From Leptospiraceae bacterium (GTDB taxonomy: Bacteria; Spirochaetota; Leptospiria; Leptospirales; Leptospiraceae): 64,000 nucleotides of DNA. Position 1 is the first letter of the stretch, and the number at the start of each line of letters is the position of its first letter. The stretch lies in NCBI GenBank assembly GCA_016708435.1, contig JADJFV010000038.1:119525-183524 (forward strand), in the 5' to 3' direction. Below, one piece after another: positions 1 through 7,693 of this stretch. The position numbers and the translations under genes were made by a program. Below the pieces are notes generated by a model, which did no database searches, was not told the DNA's origin, and was given only the letters and a program-made list of their open reading frames with translations.

Positions 1-2016
1 CATCATTGGAAAAATTTCCAAATACAGTTGCCATTTCTAAGGGAGAAATTTCTAGAGAGCCAAGAGTTACCGAAAGATCATTTCGATAGCGTTTGTTTTT
101 TTCTGCCGGGTCGGGAAAGAAAAACGCAGAATAGTATTTTTCTAAATTAGCGAGTCCCATTCTTTCGCCAATCTGCACAGCAATTGTGTTCTTTGATTTA
201 GCTAAGGCGTCGCGTAAATTCATTTCACCTTCGTAGGCAGAACCGAAATTATCCGGTGTCCATGTTCCCTTTCCATCAGGTGATGAAAACATGATAGGAG
301 CGTCTAATAACACAGTAGCCGCATTGAATATTCCTGAGTCGATAGCCGATGCGTATAATACCGGTTTGATGGAACTTCCTGTTTGTCTTCTCATCTGGAC
401 AGCGCGGTTGAATTGATTCTTGGAGTTAAACTGTTCTCCACCGCCATGCATAAATAAAACAGCGCCTGTTGAAGGATCGAGTGCAATCACAGCAGCTTGC
501 AATTCATCGGATACTTCTGTGTTATCCGGTGCAGTCTTAATTTTTACACGCTTGATTTTACCTTTTTCTTTTAGGTTGTTTAAATGAGCAGCCACTTCAT
601 CGGAAAGAATTTCTTGGATTTCCTGAACCAGCGTGGTTTCTACAGTGTAGCCGCCGATGTCATATATATTGATATTGGGATCTAATGATTTTAGAAACTC
701 CCGTATATGCTCTGTTACAAAAGGAGCTTTATCATATCTACTTCCAAATACAGTCTGTGTAGAAGGCGTTTCTAGAGTCTCATAGAATTTATTTATCTTA
801 TTCTGAAATCTTTCACTGATAATGTTTCTACCTTCAAGGGTATTTACAATTACCCGTACACGGTTTTCCGAAAGCTCTCTATTTTTAAAAGGAGAATACC
901 TGTTAGGCGCAGAAGCAAGCGAAGACAGTAGAATCATCTCCATCGTTTTTAATTTATCAGGAGTTTTGTTAAAATAATACTTGGCTCCGTTTTCAATTCC
1001 AAATGCACCATGACCAAGATATACTTGATTCAAATACGCTTCTAGAATTTGATCTTTGGAAAGTTTGGATTCAAGGGCTATGGCTACGAGTGCTTCTCTG
1101 AATTTACGACTGATACTTTTTCGTCGGTCTTTAATCAGAATACGGGCGAGTTGCTGGGTAATTGTAGATGCACCCTGAATATAGCGCATATGGATTATAT
1201 TTTTATAAGTAGCACGCATTAAGGCAAAATAATCTATACCGCCATGCTTATAAAAATTTTGATCTTCTACTGAGAGGATAATCTTAATTAGCTTAGGTGG
1301 ATAATCAGTTAGCTTTAAGTTCCCGTCTTCTTTTGAAAGATTTCAGAGACAAGGACTCCATTGCGATCTAGAATTTTACTTGGCTTATGACGATTTAACT
1401 CAACTAAGAGTCCATCTACTTCTCCCTTTACTTCATCGTAGCTATTCTTGATTGGAATAATAATGGAAATGCAGAGGAGTATAAATACTGCACTCGCTAA
1501 GAAAAAACGATATTTCTTAGCAAACTGAAAAAATGAATTGGATGTAAATTTTTCAGGCAAATGAAGCTTTTGCGCTAATTTATCAAACCATGTTTCCTGT
1601 CTTTTGAGTTTAGGAATTGTAAATTTATTGATTTCGATGAGCGGCTTACTGACAGCATCCCCTACGGATATGATTTGGGTGTCTTGCAAAAATATACTTT
1701 CGTATTTTTTGTATTCTTCTTCGGTTAAGCCTTGTTCTGCTTCTTTCTTTGCCTGTAATTGAGTTTCTACTTTTTCTTCAGGTTGAATTAACAGTCCCTC
1801 AGAAGAGTCCTCTTCTTCTACTTTAACCATGGTCTCATGCTTACATTTGTAACATGTAATCTTATAAGTTCCAGGTCTATTCGGAAGAGTAGAAAGCTTT
1901 GATTTACTATGGCAACTCTCGCAAAAAAAACTCCCGTCAGGCAGTATTCGCTCGTTAAATAGAGTTTTCACGCATACATTATCGACGTGATAGGAAAATT
2001 CCGTTAGAATATACAT
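1..2016 (-). CDS. Class A penicillin-binding protein (PBP1A-like), frameshifted, C-terminus outside window
   Basis: Bifunctional peptidoglycan glycosyltransferase/transpeptidase acting outside the inner membrane. The first 233 codons hold two CxxC pairs (residues 32-35 and 55-58, a zinc-ribbon-like start), an acidic linker and one membrane segment (about 171-189). The frame then breaks at a CCC run (1322-1324, GGG on the coding strand). Adding one base restores reading into EDQNFYKHGGID, GASTITQQLAR and EAYLNQVYLGHGAFG, which are family GT51 glycosyltransferase motifs. Further on are a transpeptidase SxxK (TGSSIKP) and SxN (SKN). The reading frame stays open to base 1, so the KTG region is not seen. 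The break is either a sequencing indel or a real mutation. The cytoplasmic zinc ribbon is unusual for PBP1A. Confidence 0.88.
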
Positions 2017-2059
2017 GGGGTAGAAAAGATTTTACCACCGATAGGGATTTGCGTGTTAC

Positions 2060-2127
2060 CTGTCACCTCGAACCTCGCTTGGCGGTCGTGGCGATAGCCG
2101 GTGGACTTCGAGCGTTCGAGGTGACAG
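2060..2127. repeat. Inverted repeat with 14-bp perfect arms
   Basis: CTGTCACCTCGAAC (2060-2073) is the exact reverse complement of GTTCGAGGTGACAG (2114-2127), with a 40-bp G+C-richer loop. It lies between the divergent PBP gene and the next gene. The arm sequence (GTCACxTTCGA-like) resembles the outer arm of the palindromic elements at 18.65-20.2 kb, so it may belong to the same dispersed family. Confidence 0.7.
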
Positions 2128-2179
2128 TAAAAGGCTTGTCTCTAGATTGCGCTTAGTAAAAATCTAACCAAGAGGATAT

Positions 2180-2785
2180 ATGGAATTTGTTAATAAAGTA
2201 AGGGGATTATATATTTCTGGAAGAGCGATTCGCACACTCGTTGAATTACTAGGTGAGTCGAAGCCAATTGGAGTTAAGATTATGAAATTTCATAAGATTA
2301 CAGATGACCAGGCTCCGGAAAAATTCTTTATCAATCCAGATGAATGGTATGACTTAGATAGATTTCTTTTGGGAATGAAAGACATTCAAGAAAAAGTAGG
2401 CGAAGAAAAAATACGTCAGGTAGCCAATGCGACTATTTATCATGCACCACTTCCGAGCTTTGTTCAGGATATTGTTTCCTCACTCAGACATATGGATAGA
2501 GCCTATCAGCTTAATCTTTCCCGTGATGGAATTAAGACTATGCACGATGATGCCGTTGCAAGCGGTAAACACCTAGATGTCGCTGGAAGGATTCTTACTG
2601 AACGAATTCCTGGAATTAATAAAATCATTTGCACTAGCACAACTTGTTTTCCTACCTTTTATGAACTCGGCTTGATAGAAGGTTTTGCTCGAAAATTCCA
2701 ATCGAACGCAGTGGTTACTCTCGATAAGACGAAACCCATGAAAAAATACAACGCTGACTCAAATACTTTCGTTGTGATCTGGTAG
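2180..2785 (+). CDS. Hypothetical protein, possibly V4R/heme-NO-binding-like
   Basis: A 201-residue soluble protein preceded by an AGAGGATAT ribosome-binding site. It has no signal peptide or membrane segment. The C-terminal 60 residues (ICTSTTCFPTFYELGLIEG, then an Ala/Val-rich strand, a Lys-rich stretch, and a final FVVIW strand) resemble the end of small-molecule-binding V4R/heme-NO-binding-type domains, which usually finish with a Cys-rich loop and a similar strand. That similarity is from memory and weak; the cysteines normally present near the end are missing. The gene stands alone, divergent from the PBP gene. Function unknown. Confidence 0.75.
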   Translation: MEFVNKVRGLYISGRAIRTLVELLGESKPIGVKIMKFHKITDDQAPEKFFINPDEWYDLDRFLLGMKDIQEKVGEEKIRQVANATIYHAPLPSFVQDIVSSLRHMDRAYQLNLSRDGIKTMHDDAVASGKHLDVAGRILTERIPGINKIICTSTTCFPTFYELGLIEGFARKFQSNAVVTLDKTKPMKKYNADSNTFVVIW

Positions 2786-2822
2786 GAATTATATTTTAAA
2801 GAAGAAATTTCCTTCAATCTTT

Positions 2823-3287
2823 CTAACCATTTAGTTTTTTAATAAAATCTATAATTTTCTTTATAGAAAGAAGTTGAGAATTTGAAATATCTTTTAGAGT
2901 ATATCTGATCTTTGATTTTTCGTTTCCGATTTGGATCGTGAGATCGTTAAAACTGATTCCTACCTTTTTCTTAGTTTCTTCGTCAATGTCTCGCTCTATC
3001 CCGAGAGGATTCAATGCTAAAAACTTTTGTAAAATTGCTATAGCTTTTTCCTTCGCAATGACCTCGTCTATGGACTTTTGGTCAGAAGGAACTCCATCAA
3101 TATATTTTCCTTTGTACTGATAATTCAAATGCAAACTATTACCTTCATTCGTCAAGATAACATTCAAATTTGATTGATAGAGAGGAGACACAGGACCGGA
3201 AGATTCTTTCAATTCGATTTTGATAGGAATTAAATTTCCGTTTCCTTCAAATAACTTTTCAATATTGTTTTCGGTAAATTCCGACAT
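2823..3287 (-). CDS. Hypothetical protein, 154 aa
   Basis: A soluble charged protein starting with a short acidic helix (MSEFTENNIEKLFEG) and ending in a Lys/Ile-rich helix. The middle alternates predicted strands and helices. A good ribosome-binding site (AAGGAAATAAT) precedes the ATG. I do not recognise a family. It lies downstream of the papain-like protease gene on the same strand, separated by a large hairpin, so the two are probably not co-transcribed at full level. Confidence 0.7.
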   Translation of the reverse strand: MSEFTENNIEKLFEGNGNLIPIKIELKESSGPVSPLYQSNLNVILTNEGNSLHLNYQYKGKYIDGVPSDQKSIDEVIAKEKAIAILQKFLALNPLGIERDIDEETKKKVGISFNDLTIQIGNEKSKIRYTLKDISNSQLLSIKKIIDFIKKLNG

Positions 3288-3314
3288 ATTATTTCCTTTT
3301 TGTGATTGATGTGA

Positions 3315-3356
3315 TTATTAAATATTTGCAAGCCTAGGCTTACAAATATTTAATAA
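3315..3356 (-). terminator. Large hairpin between two minus-strand genes, probable terminator or attenuator
   Basis: A 42-nt near-perfect palindrome: 14-bp arms (3315-3328 and 3343-3356), one C/A mismatch, then the inner palindrome AAGCCTAGGCTT. It lies just after the stop of the papain-like protease gene and before the next start. There is no clean U-tract, so it could reduce rather than end transcription, or protect mRNA ends. Confidence 0.5.
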
Positions 3357-3376
3357 ATTATTTTTTTGCTCCAATA

Positions 3377-4837
3377 TTACTTTGGAACTAAAGCTGTAAA
3401 ATCAGGATCGGATTCTGCCAAAACCTTTTTAGGTATATAGCAATAACCTTTATCGCCCCATTCTACACCCCAAGAGTTCTTCACAATAAAGTAATTTCCC
3501 TTGTATCCTACGATCAACATGGAGTGACCTCCGTGCTGTCCCTTCGGAGCTTCTGACTGACGGAAAATTCCGTCTCTTCCGATTTCCATGAAAGCATCTC
3601 CCGTATTCATTCCAAATTCTACAGGATAACCTTTGCTAAGGACTTTTTTTACATCGTCGATACCTATTGCAACAGGAGAGAGCTTAACTTTAAATTGTTT
3701 AGCATTCTCATCCATTTCGTCATCACTTGCTTCTGGTTCTTCTGCATCGTTTGGCCATAAACTCGCACTACAAATACCTATTTTTGCAATGGTTTGTGCT
3801 GGCTCTGAACCGCCTACTGTTCCATCAGATATGAAAGCATGTGAATAATCTTGGAAGTCTCCCTGGAATTCTTGGAATTTCATCATTGTATAACTGCAAG
3901 CCAACTCTTCGTGTTTTTTTCCTGCAATGATTCTGAGCATTTCATAACCATGAGTGGTTGCAAATGCTTTACAACGGGAAGTTTGACCTTGGTCACCCAT
4001 AGGACTGCAATATTTGCGTAGATCAACACAATCTTTAGAATTTAGATTGTCCAATTCTTTAGGTAATTTGTCCGGTTTGCGCTTCTTGCCTCTTTTTTGA
4101 GGAGGGTCTACTACATAAATATCTTTCGTATTGAAATCGTTACCGTATGCTTGAACCAAAGCAGCAAGAGCTTGCGGAGTTAAAAATCCTTGTGGACTAA
4201 CTTTGCCTTCTTTTTTAAAAAATTTTACCGAAGAGAAAGAGGATTCTGGGCTTGCAGAGGCAAGTTTCTGTTGGTATTCATTCGTTTCACTTTCGTCAAC
4301 AATATCATATCCATCTTTTTGCATCCAGTCATTGAAAGATTCACCGAAATATTCGTTTTCACCAAATAATTTTTCACCGAATTCTTCATAGTCTTCATTG
4401 GTCCAATCCCCGGAGTCTTCATCAAACCAATCATTGTCAATGCCTTCATAGTCATCCCGAGTTTCAAAAACTTCTTCATCATTTAACTCAGATAACTCTT
4501 CGCCTTCTTCATCAGAATCATCGTCTTCTTTATCGGACTCGTCATCTTCTTCATCGGAATCATCGTCTTCTTTATCGGACTCGTTATCTTCTTCATCAGA
4601 ATCATCGCCTTCTTTATCGGACTCGTCATCTTCTTTATCAGATTCCTCATCTTCTCCATCAGAATTTTCATCTTCTGTATCAGAATCATTTTCCTCGGAT
4701 TCATCGTTGTCCGATTCTCCCTCTTCTGCATCATCAGAGTCATCTCCGGCATCATCAGAATCTTCATCATCTGTTCCAAAAAGTTGAAGATCTATTAAAT
4801 ATAATTCCTTATCTTCCATTAAATCGATGTCTTCCAT
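3377..4837 (-). CDS. Papain-like (C1-type) cysteine protease with acidic tandem-repeat N-terminal region
   Basis: 486 residues. Residues about 24-118 are a near-continuous Asp/Glu/Ser low-complexity block made of degenerate copies of a DESDKEDDDSDEE unit. Residues 270-470 form a papain-fold protease: GDQGQTSRCKAFA places the oxyanion Gln at 283 and the nucleophile Cys at 289, GGHSMLIVGY gives His 438, and VKNSWGVEWGDKGY gives Asn 454 and the conserved Trp. All catalytic positions are present. No signal peptide is visible, so it may act in the cytoplasm or leave by another route. The acidic block could act as a propeptide, a metal-binding region or a spacer; that is inference. Confidence 0.85.
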   Translation of the reverse strand: MEDIDLMEDKELYLIDLQLFGTDDEDSDDAGDDSDDAEEGESDNDESEENDSDTEDENSDGEDEESDKEDDESDKEGDDSDEEDNESDKEDDDSDEEDDESDKEDDDSDEEGEELSELNDEEVFETRDDYEGIDNDWFDEDSGDWTNEDYEEFGEKLFGENEYFGESFNDWMQKDGYDIVDESETNEYQQKLASASPESSFSSVKFFKKEGKVSPQGFLTPQALAALVQAYGNDFNTKDIYVVDPPQKRGKKRKPDKLPKELDNLNSKDCVDLRKYCSPMGDQGQTSRCKAFATTHGYEMLRIIAGKKHEELACSYTMMKFQEFQGDFQDYSHAFISDGTVGGSEPAQTIAKIGICSASLWPNDAEEPEASDDEMDENAKQFKVKLSPVAIGIDDVKKVLSKGYPVEFGMNTGDAFMEIGRDGIFRQSEAPKGQHGGHSMLIVGYKGNYFIVKNSWGVEWGDKGYCYIPKKVLAESDPDFTALVPK

Positions 4838-5433
4838 TATTTCTCCTAATAGCCGAATTTACGAACCATGTGTATATTTCGGATTTGAATTTTCTTTCTA
4901 TGGATTTCCAATTCACTTCTTATTTCTAATTCCCCCAAAATTCTAATAGTAAGAGGTATATTTTCTATGAGCGGCTAATTGACTGTAAACTGCCCAAGTT
5001 ATTCTTAAACCGCGTAAAATTTTAAACAAATTAGCGTGTGCAATGTGGAAACCAACTATAATCGCCATAAGAAAAAAAGTGCTAGCTTTGTCTAGTAATT
5101 ACTTTCCTGTCTGGTTTATAAGAATCGTTTTCAATACTGGGTATTTACAAAATTTTAAACCTTTAATAAATAAGTTCCATGATTGTTCTAGAAGGGATAA
5201 TTCTGAATATTCAACAAGAAACAGTAAAATCCTAGGTTAGGTCACTTCAACTACCAGTTCATGTTGCAGTTCTTCTATCAGTTCATCTATACTCTTAAAA
5301 CTCCATGACTATAGATAAACTGCAACATGAACCGCAAGATGAACTGCAACGAGGGGATAAGCGTAGTAAACCAAATCGAGAATTCGCCTTGAAATTGAGC
5401 TATCCCTGTCGAGGTCGAGTGAAAACATGACTT
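4838..5433. other. Intergenic region, 596 bp
   Basis: AT-rich DNA between the divergent protease and helicase genes, presumably carrying both promoters. A 65-codon plus-strand reading frame at 5043-5240 lacks a ribosome-binding site and shows no protein-like pattern, so I do not call it. The right half contains the AACTGCAACATGAAC inverted repeat listed separately. Confidence 0.6.
5257..5332. repeat. Inverted repeat, 15-bp perfect arms
   Basis: GTTCATGTTGCAGTT (5257-5271) is exactly complementary to AACTGCAACATGAAC (5318-5332). A second shorter pair, AGTTCATCT at about 5279 and AGATGAACT at about 5338, interlocks with it, and GAACTGCAAC is repeated again just downstream. It lies about 100 bp upstream of the DEAD-box helicase start. 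Confidence 0.6.
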
Positions 5434-6825
5434 ATGACATTTAAAAGCTTAAATATAATCGATCCAATCTGTAAAGCCTTAGAGCAAGAAGGATATACCA
5501 CACCTACACCAATTCAAATTCAGTCAATTCCTGCAGCGTTAGAAGGAAAAGACATTCTCGGTTCCGCACAAACAGGAACAGGCAAGACTGCCGCTTTCGC
5601 AATACCAGTATTACAAAAATTACAAGCTCGTCCCAAGACAAATATCTATGGTGGAATCCAAGCTCTCGTATTAGCGCCTACTCGTGAGTTGGCGGTGCAA
5701 ATTGGAGAAAGCTTTAAAGTCTACGGCAAATTTGCCTCACAAAAATACGCAGTGATTTATGGGGGAGTTTCCCAGAGAAACCAAGAAGCTGTCCTTAGAG
5801 GAAAGATTGATATAGTAGTAGCAACTCCCGGAAGACTTTTAGATTTAGTGAATCAAAAAATTGTGAAGCTTCATGGAGTCAATATGCTCGTATTAGATGA
5901 AGCAGATAAAATGCTAAGTATGGGTTTTATTGATGATGTGCGCAAAATCATTGGTAAACTCCCACCAAAACGTCAGACGCTATTCTATTCAGCTACGATG
6001 CCAAAAGAAATTCAAAGATTAGCGGATGAAATTCTAAAAGATCCACTTCGCATTGAAGTAGCAAGAGTTTCTTCTACCAATGAAAACATTGAGCAAGAAC
6101 TTTTCCAAGTAGATAGAGGCAATAAAAATCAGCTTCTAATGCACTTATTAAAAGATGAAGCATTTTCTCGTGTATTGGTTTTTTCTCGAACCAAACACAC
6201 TGCAAATAAAGTAGTAAAAGAATTAAATAGAAATTCAATTCAATCGGATGCGATTCATGGAAATAAAACACAAAGTGCCAGACAGAAAGCTCTTGATAGT
6301 TTTAAGAGTGGGAAATTACGCGTATTAGTCGCTACTGACATTGCTTCTCGCGGAATTGATGTGGATGAAATTACACATGTGATTAACTACGAATTGCCGA
6401 ACGAGCCTGAAGCCTATGTGCATAGAATTGGAAGAACAGGAAGAGCAGGGGCTATTGGAAAAGCAATTTCTTTTTGTGACAAAGAAGAAAGACATTATCT
6501 TAAATCCATTGAGCGTCTAGCAAAAAGAACGATTCAGGTTAATGCCGATCATCCGTTCCCGTTTGGAAGTCCTGTTCCTAAAGCAGAGCCCGGCTCAAAT
6601 GATAGACCACCGAGAGATCCTAGAGATAGACGTGGTGGTGGTGCAGGCGGAGATAGGCGACCAAGAAAGTCAAATGCAAGCAATTCAAATGGTAATTCCA
6701 ATGGAAATGGTGGTCATAAAAAAGAGGGCGATCAAAATAAATCACGCCCGTCTTCTAGTAAGCCAAAAGGAAAACAAAAAGATTTGGCTTTTTCTTTTAA
6801 GAAAAAAGGAAATCGAAGTAAATAA
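5434..6825 (+). CDS. DEAD-box RNA helicase, RhlE-like
   Basis: 463 residues. ATP-dependent RNA unwinding in ribosome assembly or mRNA turnover. All core motifs are visible: Q motif (PTPIQIQSIP), Walker A AQTGTGKT (45-52), PTRELA, TPGR, DEAD (155-158), SAT (186-188), and in the second RecA domain ATDIASRGIDV and HRIGRTGRAG. From about residue 385 the protein becomes a basic, Arg/Gly/Asn/Lys-rich disordered tail typical of RhlE-type helicases and likely RNA-binding. Monocistronic. The start is the ATG before TTTAAAAGC, placing the Q motif at the usual distance; no strong Shine-Dalgarno sequence is seen. Confidence 0.93.
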   Translation: MTFKSLNIIDPICKALEQEGYTTPTPIQIQSIPAALEGKDILGSAQTGTGKTAAFAIPVLQKLQARPKTNIYGGIQALVLAPTRELAVQIGESFKVYGKFASQKYAVIYGGVSQRNQEAVLRGKIDIVVATPGRLLDLVNQKIVKLHGVNMLVLDEADKMLSMGFIDDVRKIIGKLPPKRQTLFYSATMPKEIQRLADEILKDPLRIEVARVSSTNENIEQELFQVDRGNKNQLLMHLLKDEAFSRVLVFSRTKHTANKVVKELNRNSIQSDAIHGNKTQSARQKALDSFKSGKLRVLVATDIASRGIDVDEITHVINYELPNEPEAYVHRIGRTGRAGAIGKAISFCDKEERHYLKSIERLAKRTIQVNADHPFPFGSPVPKAEPGSNDRPPRDPRDRRGGGAGGDRRPRKSNASNSNGNSNGNGGHKKEGDQNKSRPSSSKPKGKQKDLAFSFKKKGNRSK

Positions 6826-6858
6826 ATTGGTTCAGAGGCAAATCATGATTAGTCGGCA

Positions 6859-7210
6859 TTAGAATGCTGGACTAATCTCATGGCTGCTTCCTCCGCTTCC
6901 ACCACTGCTACTTCCGCCACCGGAAGAGCTGCTTCACCTCAGAACTTCTACTTCCGCCCGAACTGCTACTGCTTCTAGAGGAACTTGTAGAAGATCCGCT
7001 TCCCCCGCCACATTTTCCGTTGCAATCGCTTTCGAGAATTTGGCAGAAAAGGAAACCCAAGATTTTGTTATTTTGAGGAACTGTATTGTCAGTAAAAAGT
7101 AGGTAGCAGGCATAGGCATTTGTTTTACAGTTATTTCTACATGAATTGACTGAGCCACAGGTATTAAAAACGGATAAGAAAAGAACGAATACTATTAATT
7201 TTGACCACAT
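6859..7210 (-). CDS. Small Cys-rich, Ser/Gly-rich exported protein or lipoprotein, probably frameshifted near its end
   Basis: The likely start is MWSKLIVFVLFLSVF, which makes a signal peptide. A Cys follows after FNT, a poor lipobox. The mature part has many Cys residues (SCRNNCK, AYACYL, FCQ, DCNGKC) and then a Ser/Gly/Arg tail. The open frame stops at 6908 after a basic oddity (EVKQLFRWRK). Shifting frame near 6940 continues the Ser/Gly tail (SSSSGGGSSSGGSGGSS) to a stop at 6859, so one base is probably missing. Function unknown. Confidence 0.6.
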
Positions 7211-7277
7211 ACCGGTATGTTTGGCACATCTTTCAAGAAAGGCAAGCAAAAGTCTAGAATTGAGTTTTTTTATAAAT

Positions 7278-7304
7278 TTAGCACTCTCGACCTTTAAGTG
7301 CTTG
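7278..7304 (+). promoter_or_regulatory. Degenerate second CIRCE-like element
   Basis: TTAGCACTC-N9-AAGTGCTTG: a perfect left arm and a right arm matching 6 of 9 positions of the CIRCE consensus GAGTGCTAA. It lies upstream of and touching the candidate -35 box of groES. Weaker than the downstream copy. Confidence 0.5.
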
Positions 7305-7330
7305 ACGATTTTGTAGCTCTATTTTATCAT
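7301..7330 (+). promoter_or_regulatory. Candidate sigma70-type promoter of groESL
   Basis: TTGACG (7301-7306), an 18-bp spacer and TATCAT (7325-7330). The expected transcription start lies just before the main CIRCE operator at 7342. Good match to consensus, but not tested. Confidence 0.5.
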
Positions 7331-7341
7331 GGCTTCATAAA

Positions 7342-7368
7342 TTAGCACTCTTAAATAGGTAGTGCTAA
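7342..7368 (+). promoter_or_regulatory. CIRCE operator (HrcA binding site) of groESL
   Basis: TTAGCACTC-N9-TAGTGCTAA differs from the CIRCE consensus at one position. It lies between the candidate promoter and the groES ribosome-binding site, where HrcA would block transcription under non-stress conditions. The HrcA mechanism is established knowledge; hrcA itself is not in the window. Confidence 0.9.
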
Positions 7369-7394
7369 ATACGAATACTAAGGAGTTAAAAAAT

Positions 7395-7679
7395 ATGGCT
7401 ATCAAACCACTTGGCGATAGAGTTTTAATAGAGCCTAAATCAGAGGCTGAAGAAAAAATTGGAAGTTTATATGTTCCTGACACTGCAAAAGAAAAGCAAC
7501 AAGAAGGAAAAGTAGTAGAAGTAGGATCCGGACGTTACGAAGACGGAAAGCTTGTTCCTATCGAAGTTAAAGTAGGGGACACTGTTCTTTACGGAAAATA
7601 TTCCGGCACTGAAGTTAAACAGGGCGGAAAAGAATACTTAATCGTAAGAGAAAGCGATATTCTCGCAGTAGTAAAATAA
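7395..7679 (+). CDS. groES: Co-chaperonin GroES
   Basis: 94 residues beginning MAIKPLGDRVLIEPK, the canonical GroES start, with AGGAG nine bases upstream. An upstream in-frame ATG at 7362 overlaps the CIRCE operator and is rejected. It includes the mobile-loop region (SEAEEKIGSLYVPDTAKEK) and the conserved GDTVLYGKYSGTEV. It forms the heptameric lid on GroEL for ATP-driven folding. First gene of the groESL operon, 14 bp before groEL. Confidence 0.97.
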   Translation: MAIKPLGDRVLIEPKSEAEEKIGSLYVPDTAKEKQQEGKVVEVGSGRYEDGKLVPIEVKVGDTVLYGKYSGTEVKQGGKEYLIVRESDILAVVK

Positions 7680-7693
7680 GGAAGGAATAAAAT

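Noticed and set aside
4225..4779. Met/Lys-rich minus-strand frames inside the acidic protease gene
   Set aside because: Frame-shifted reading of the Asp/Glu/Ser repeat; the protease frame is clearly the real one.
5043..5240. 65-codon plus-strand frame
   Set aside because: No Shine-Dalgarno sequence, no family, and unusual composition for this genome.
6542..6862. 106-codon frame over the 3' end of the DEAD-box helicase
   Set aside because: Alternate-frame reading of the low-complexity RGN-rich tail.
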